From: Gammaproteobacteria bacterium
GTDB lineage: Bacteria; Pseudomonadota; Gammaproteobacteria; Pseudomonadales; Pseudomonadaceae
Length of the DNA stretch: 64,000 bases
Assembly (NCBI GenBank): GCA_012728315.1
Contig: JAAYFI010000072.1
Coordinates: 1 to 64,000 of the forward strand
Direction of reading: 5' to 3'
Shown here: positions 59,435 through 64,000 of the stretch, in pieces
Position numbering within the stretch: position 1 is the first letter of the stretch
Layout of the letters: each line of letters starts with the position of its first letter
Notes under the pieces: model-generated
What the model saw: the letters and a program-made list of their open reading frames with translations, nothing else
Database searches by the model: none
What the model was told of the DNA's origin: nothing
Position numbers and translations under genes: made by a program

Positions 59435-60529
59435 ATGTCAGTTTCCCATTTCCCTTCACGGGATCCTTTGGCTTTAGTGCCAGAAGATTGTGCTCGAGGT
59501 CATGCCTGTCAGTTCTGTCCTGAAGAAGAACAGTGCAGGCTGGATAAAAGTCAGCATGAAAAGCGTCTGATTGAATCGCGTTTAGCTGATATTGGCCAAA
59601 TTATTATGGTTATGGCCAACAAGGGCGGAGTGGGGAAAAGTACCGTCTCAGCTAACCTTGCAGCGGGGTTAGCTGCGCAAGGGTATCGAGTGGGTGTGGC
59701 TGATGCGGATATTCACGGCCCTAATCAAAGCCGCTTTTTTGGTTTTGTGGGGGAGCATATACGGTTAAGCAAACAAGGGCTGCCAGCGAAAGATTTTAAC
59801 TATGCAGGGCTAAAGTACCCAGTAAAAGTGGGTTCTTTAGCCTTTATGATGGAGCGTGACGACACGCCCATTGTATGGCGCGATGCCTACAAACACGATT
59901 TTATGCACCATCTTATTGGTTCATTTGATTGGGGGCCTCTAGATTTCTTAGTGATTGATATGCCGCCAGGCACAGGTAATGAGCTCATAACTTTGGCGGA
60001 TATGCTGGAAGGTCATGATGTAGCGGCTTTACTGGTTACTACAGCCCAAGAAGTAGCGCTAATGGACAGTATAAAAGCTGTACGTTTTTGCCAAGAACGT
60101 GGCTTACCTTTGATTGGTGTTGTGGAAAATATGGCAGGGGTTACTTGTCCACATTGTGAGGGGCAATTCCATGTATTCCCTCGAGGGCATTTGGCCGAAG
60201 CGCTCGCGGCAGCAGATGTACAATCTGTGGCTCAAATACCATTATCTTTGGCACTATCTACAGCTTCAGACTGCGGTGTTCCAGTGCTTTTAGCTGCCCC
60301 GCAAAGCCTTGAAGCCCAAGCTTTTGCACCTATGATTAAAGCCTGCCGCGAGCATGCGCAAGCCGTATTTGCAGAAGCTGCAAAACAATCACTGCACAAT
60401 TTTACACAAGCAGGACTGTCCGAGTCAGAACTTGAGCAAGCACTCAACCAAGTTCCAGCCGAAGAACAGGATGCTTTACGCCAACAACTGCAAGACTTAC
60501 TGGGAATATCGAGTCCATTGGCACCATAA
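59435..60529 (+). CDS. Mrp/Nbp35-like P-loop iron-sulfur carrier ATPase
   Basis: A 364-residue ParA-type ATPase of the Mrp/ApbC/Nbp35 group, proteins that bind and transfer FeS clusters. It shows the deviant Walker A NKGGVGKSTVSANL, DADIHGPNQSRFFG, the MPPGTGNE switch and the cluster-binding TCPHC. Unusually for a bacterial member, it has an N-terminal cysteine motif C19-x5-C25-x2-C28-x5-C34, similar to the extra FeS site of eukaryotic Nbp35 but with a shorter first gap. It is 10 bases after the heme b gene, so it probably serves FeS assembly of the alpha and beta subunits. ATG at 59435 with AAGGAT is the start. Confidence 0.85.
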   Translation: MSVSHFPSRDPLALVPEDCARGHACQFCPEEEQCRLDKSQHEKRLIESRLADIGQIIMVMANKGGVGKSTVSANLAAGLAAQGYRVGVADADIHGPNQSRFFGFVGEHIRLSKQGLPAKDFNYAGLKYPVKVGSLAFMMERDDTPIVWRDAYKHDFMHHLIGSFDWGPLDFLVIDMPPGTGNELITLADMLEGHDVAALLVTTAQEVALMDSIKAVRFCQERGLPLIGVVENMAGVTCPHCEGQFHVFPRGHLAEALAAADVQSVAQIPLSLALSTASDCGVPVLLAAPQSLEAQAFAPMIKACREHAQAVFAEAAKQSLHNFTQAGLSESELEQALNQVPAEEQDALRQQLQDLLGISSPLAP

Positions 60530-60595
60530 CAACAATAAGTTGTGCGGCATCTGTCACTGAGCCACTTTAATTTCTTCTGATGTGAGACTGTTGTT

Positions 60596-62449
60596 ATGAG
60601 CGAAACACCTTCCCCTAGCCGTCGTCGTTTTTTTAGCAAACTTCTCGCTACCGATAACTCCGCCCCGCATCGCGCCGCATGGTATCGCGTGCCTGAAGTG
60701 GGGGCCGGTGACGGCGATGTCCTCTGGTCTGGATTGGTAGTGGACAACACCTTAATGGTGGTTGGTGATGAAGGTATGGTGCTGCGTTATAACGGTGAAG
60801 CAGATTCGCAAGGCCGTTTATGGCAGCCCATGGATGTCCCATGTAAATTACCTTTGCACGGTGTTTGGGGGCTATCACTGAACAATATCTTTGCCGTTGG
60901 CTGGATGGGCTGCATCTTGCACTACGATGGTCAGCAATGGAGCCATTTACGCGGCGGTATCATTGATAAAAAAACTGACCGCTATGCAGCTTGCCAAGAA
61001 AACACGCCCTTATTCGCCATGGATGGCAACTCACAAGGCCAGGCTTGGGCGGTCGGTGATAATGGTTTGATTTTACATTTTGATGGGCAAAACTGGCAGC
61101 AAGAAGACAGCCCAAGTCAAGTCAACTTACGTGCTGTACTGTGCAGTAGTGACAACAACGTTTATGCCGCAGGCGCTGAAGGCACTGTTTTAATGCGAGA
61201 TAACCAAGGGCAGTGGGTTAATTTGAATTGCCCACTCAGTTCAGGTTTTCATGCTTTATTAGTGCTGGATGATGGTAGCCTTTTACTGGCTGGCGGTCGT
61301 TACTTTGTTGATCAAGGGGGCTTTCGTGGCGAGTTGGTATTGTATAAAAATGGCACTTTTAAAGCGTTAAATTTTGAGCAGACACTGCCGCGCTTGCGTG
61401 CATTAAAAGCCTATAAAGAGGGTGTGTTGCTGGTGGGTGATCAAGGCCATTTGTATTACCTAAATAACTGGCGTATCGATAAGTTAGAAAGCAATAGCCG
61501 TCATGATCTTATGGATATCATTGTGTTATCCACAGGCGAAGCATTGGTTGTAGGTGACTTTGGCACCATAATGACTGCTACAGACGACTTTACCAAAGCG
61601 CTGGCCTTACCTGCGCAAGCGGCAGGAAAAAGTCCTTGGCAAATCATGCCATCGCCCAGTAAAAATCAGCTTTGGCATATAACGGAAGGAGCTGATGGCA
61701 GCTGTTATGCATGTGGTGAAGCAGGTACCGTGCTGCACTTACAGGGCGATACTTGGCAGCTATTACCCGCTCCCAGTGATTTAACTGTGCATTGTTTATG
61801 GGATAGCGGCAGCGGTTTATTTGCGGCAGGTCAACTGGGAAAAATTTACCGTTTTGATGGTGAAAACTGGTCGCTGCATTATGATTTACATCTAGACCTC
61901 ACTATTTTAGCTCTGTGGGGCAGTAGTCCAAACTCAATCTATGCCGTTGGTGATGAAGGCTTGATTCTGCACTTTGATGGTTTACGCTGGCAGCGTATGC
62001 CCAGCGGGACTAAATCTGCTTTATACAGTTTGTGGGCATGGGATGAGCAGCGCATGCTGGCCCCTGGCGATTTTGGTTTAATGCTGCGCTACAACGGCAC
62101 CGAATGGACTGAATTTAATGTGGGCAGTGAAAACTTTCTCTATGGTGTTTGGGGCGACAGTTTAAGCAATATCTACGCGGTCGGCTTATCAGGCACCTTA
62201 GCTCACTTTAATGGCCAACGCTGGCAGCAAATGGCCACTCGATTACGTGCTGATCTATTGGGTATATCAGGCTCAGCTCAGGCTGGTGTATTTATAGTGG
62301 GTACACACGGCTGTGTCATGCGTTTACAAGACGGGCAATGGCTCACTGAGGAGAGCGGTACCGATGCTGGACTGCGTTCAGTCTGCGCCACTCAAACAGG
62401 AGTGGTTTACGCTGTCGGCGACCGTGGCACCATTATTCGTCGTCGTTAA
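60596..62449 (+). CDS. Ycf48-like beta-propeller repeat protein
   Basis: A 617-residue protein made of about 13 repeats of roughly 45 residues with the core VGDxGxILHFDGxxW (for example VGDEGMVLRYNG, VGWMGCILHYDGQQW, VGDNGLILHFDGQNW, AGQLGKIYRFDGENW, VGDRGTIIRRR at the end). This pattern is that of Ycf48/BNR-like beta-propellers; Ycf48 itself is a photosystem II assembly factor. The N-terminus SRRRFFSKLL looks like a Tat motif but no hydrophobic segment follows, so export is doubtful. Being last in the molybdoenzyme operon, it may act as an assembly scaffold. The 66 bases before it contain no terminator. Function is unknown. Confidence 0.8.
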   Translation: MSETPSPSRRRFFSKLLATDNSAPHRAAWYRVPEVGAGDGDVLWSGLVVDNTLMVVGDEGMVLRYNGEADSQGRLWQPMDVPCKLPLHGVWGLSLNNIFAVGWMGCILHYDGQQWSHLRGGIIDKKTDRYAACQENTPLFAMDGNSQGQAWAVGDNGLILHFDGQNWQQEDSPSQVNLRAVLCSSDNNVYAAGAEGTVLMRDNQGQWVNLNCPLSSGFHALLVLDDGSLLLAGGRYFVDQGGFRGELVLYKNGTFKALNFEQTLPRLRALKAYKEGVLLVGDQGHLYYLNNWRIDKLESNSRHDLMDIIVLSTGEALVVGDFGTIMTATDDFTKALALPAQAAGKSPWQIMPSPSKNQLWHITEGADGSCYACGEAGTVLHLQGDTWQLLPAPSDLTVHCLWDSGSGLFAAGQLGKIYRFDGENWSLHYDLHLDLTILALWGSSPNSIYAVGDEGLILHFDGLRWQRMPSGTKSALYSLWAWDEQRMLAPGDFGLMLRYNGTEWTEFNVGSENFLYGVWGDSLSNIYAVGLSGTLAHFNGQRWQQMATRLRADLLGISGSAQAGVFIVGTHGCVMRLQDGQWLTEESGTDAGLRSVCATQTGVVYAVGDRGTIIRRR

Positions 62450-62574
62450 TCAATAGCAATAGTCTGTGCCGACACCCTTGAAGCAATCATAGGGCCGCAC
62501 TGCATAATGCTGGCGCAATGGCAAAACGGCTCAAAATGCAATTTATCTTTACACAGAGTCAATACGCATTTTGC

Positions 62575-62603
62575 GGCGTTGTTAACACTGTCCTAACAAC
62601 GCC
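62575..62603. terminator. inverted repeat after the beta-propeller gene
   Basis: GGCGTTGTTA/TAACAACGCC is a 10-bp perfect stem with a 9-base loop, 126 bases after the operon end. There is no T-tract, so termination is only possible. Confidence 0.45.
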
Positions 62604-62835
62604 GGTCAGTATTCAGCGCTTCCTTAAGCAGTACACAGCGCCAACAATTTTTCGCTCCCCCCTCAGTTGTTCATTGCTCTGCTCCCAGTTTGGGTAAGTT
62701 TTAGTCCATCTAGGGGCTTAAGGTTACTTGCTCAAACTTTATCTCCCGCAAAATTCCCCCCCCAAAAAAACACATCCAAACAGCTGTATTGCGCTCAATA
62801 TGAGTTTTTTTGCATTTATTTCTTTGATTAAATCC

Positions 62836-63095
62836 TGTGGAGAAGCGCCCCTAAGCTGAGTTGATAAGCAGTGCTAAAAACTGTGGATAACTCTGTCTGT
62901 GGATAAGTCACTGCTTTATCCACAAGCTTAAAGCGCTTATCCAGCGCCCTTAACAGCAGTTTTCAACCGTTTTATACAGAGTCTAAGTTATTGTTTTTAA
63001 AAGGAAATACAGTGATATCAACAGAATTAAGGTGAGCTAGTAATAGCATTAACAATAAGCTTTATATCTTTATACTTAATCTATAATTATTTGCT
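62836..63095. other. second origin-like region, upstream of mnmG
   Basis: Three perfect DnaA boxes lie within 43 bases: TGTGGATAA at 62882-62890 and 62898-62906, and TTATCCACA at 62916-62924. Near-matches are at 62836 (TGTGGAGAA) and 62972 (TTATACAGA). An AT-rich segment from 63038 (TAGTAATAGCATTAACAATA and on) is clearly homologous to 48994 on. The order of boxes and AT-rich part equals that of the rpmH-side region. The whole 830-base spacer between the operon and mnmG is otherwise non-coding. Confidence 0.75.
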
Positions 63096-63279
63096 TGTTC
63101 GACAACCGTTAAGCTGAAGTCAGGAGATGAAACCTTCTGCAAAGCTGCGTAAAAATCTATACTATTGCTGTCTTAGAGCTCACCAACGGCAAAGCCAATA
63201 GCCTTTTAAAAACTGCAGTGTTGAAAAACCCAAACTGCAGATTTGAGTTCATTCATATTTTTTTAAAACCCTGAGGTGT

Positions 63280-64000
63280 ATGGTGGATTATCCTTCTCGT
63301 TTTGACGTGATCGTAATTGGTGGTGGCCACGCGGGTACTGAAGCCGCATTAGCTGCTGCTCGTATGGGTGTAAAAACCCTATTACTGACGCACAATATCG
63401 AAACCCTCGGGCAAATGAGTTGTAATCCAGCCATTGGCGGCATAGGTAAAAGCCACTTAGTGCGGGAAATTGATGCCCTCGGTGGGGCAATGGCAACTGC
63501 GGCTGACCTCAGTGGTATTCAATTTAGAATTCTTAATAGCCGTAAAGGCCCCGCTGTACGAGCAACACGCGCTCAAGCTGATCGGGTGCTTTACAAAGCA
63601 GCGATACGTGAAATCTTAGAGCACCAGCCTAATTTGTGGATTTTCCAACAAGCGGTTGAAGACTTAATTGTTGAAAACGATCATGTTCGCGGTGCTGTAA
63701 CGCAAATGGGCTTACGTTTCTTTGCCGATAACGTTGTATTAACCACAGGCACCTTCCTCGGTGGTTTAATCCATATTGGTTTACAAAATTACTCCGGTGG
63801 TCGCGCCGGAGATCCACCCGCCAATGCCTTAGCTCAGCGTATGCGTGAGTTGCCTTTACGCATTGATCGGTTAAAAACCGGAACACCACCACGGATTGAT
63901 GCACGCTCGGTAGATTTTTCTGTAATGACCGAACAACCCGGTGATACACCATTACCGGTGATGTCGTTTATGGGGACTCGTGAACAACACCCAGAGCAAG
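63280..64000 (+). CDS. mnmG: tRNA uridine-5-carboxymethylaminomethyl synthesis enzyme MnmG, 3' end outside window
   Basis: MnmG is the FAD- and NADH-binding partner of MnmE in wobble uridine modification. The visible 240 codons start [21 protein letters not shown] (Rossmann FAD motif [10 protein letters not shown]), followed by [37 protein letters not shown] and [17 protein letters not shown] lies just before the ATG at 63280. The frame stays open to the window end; a full-length gene should be about 630 residues. In relatives mnmG follows mnmE directly. Confidence 0.96.
   Translation, partial: MVDYPSRFDVIVIGGGHAGTEAALAAARMGVKTLLLTHNIETLGQMSCNPAIGGIGKSHLVREIDALGGAMATAADLSGIQFRILNSRKGPAVRATRAQADRVLYKAAIREILEHQPNLWIFQQAVEDLIVENDHVRGAVTQMGLRFFADNVVLTTGTFLGGLIHIGLQNYSGGRAGDPPANALAQRMRELPLRIDRLKTGTPPRIDARSVDFSVMTEQPGDTPLPVMSFMGTREQHPEQ

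Noticed and set aside
60596-62449. A photosynthesis-related gene because of Ycf48 similarity
   Set aside because: The repeats are generic propeller repeats and nothing else in the window is photosynthetic.

Overview
The window looks like a chromosomal segment around the replication origin of a moderate-GC relative of Pseudomonas. Evidence seen: the Pseudomonas-type parS sequence TGTTCCACGTGGAACA occurs twice in recF; trpI is divergent from trpBA; a dsbRS two-component pair is divergent from dsbDEG; a GacA-type upstream site (TGTAAG-N6-CTTACA) precedes an RsmY/RsmZ-like small RNA; and the block rpmH-rnpA-yidD-yidC-mnmE is followed further on by mnmG. A Thiopseudomonas-like or other low-GC Pseudomonadaceae genome is my inference, not something the sequence proves.

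Layout. 1-6.6 kb: 3' part of a nitrilase-fused NAD synthetase, proB, obgE-rpmA-rplU on the minus strand, ispB and mscL. 6.6-18 kb: an fpr-like reductase, rlmG, a LoiP-type protease, gltS, an alpha/beta hydrolase, a TnpB relic, nhaD, small zinc or cysteine proteins, gene relics (fadD tail) and ogt, interrupted by three intergenic arrays of a modular palindromic repeat. 18-24.7 kb: flavin reductase-ubiD, rho, trxA, ppx and a DUF3301 gene. 24.8-31 kb: dnaA-dnaN-recF-gyrB. 31-40.6 kb: pbpG, dsbSR/dsbDEG, trpAB and trpI. 41-49 kb: two acyl-CoA dehydrogenases, the Rsm-type sRNA, msrA, hemE and ampDE. 48.8-53.2 kb: an origin-like region, then rpmH to mnmE. 53.3-62.4 kb: a cytochrome c and a type II DMSO-reductase-family operon (A-B-chaperone-heme b) followed by an Nbp35/Mrp-like ATPase and a 617-residue Ycf48-like beta-propeller. 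62.5-64 kb: a second origin-like region and the start of mnmG.

Four things stand out. (1) Nine copies of a roughly 100-bp element (types A and B, in alternating orientation) each fold into an outer 18-bp stem holding two small hairpins. Stem sequences co-vary while a GGA-containing loop is kept in every copy, which is the presentation bound by CsrA/RsmA proteins. Together with the Rsm-type sRNA this suggests a dispersed family of RsmA-binding RNAs. (2) The region upstream of rpmH and the region upstream of mnmG are diverged copies of the same DnaA-box/AT-rich module, while dnaA itself lies about 24 kb away in an unusual orientation. (3) The molybdoenzyme operon sits between mnmE and mnmG and carries two uncommon putative maturation genes. 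(4) The NAD synthetase glutaminase domain has lost its catalytic cysteine.

Starts were corrected from the longest open frames using ribosome binding sites and family N-termini. All identifications come from reading motifs and remembered family sequences; no database search was possible.
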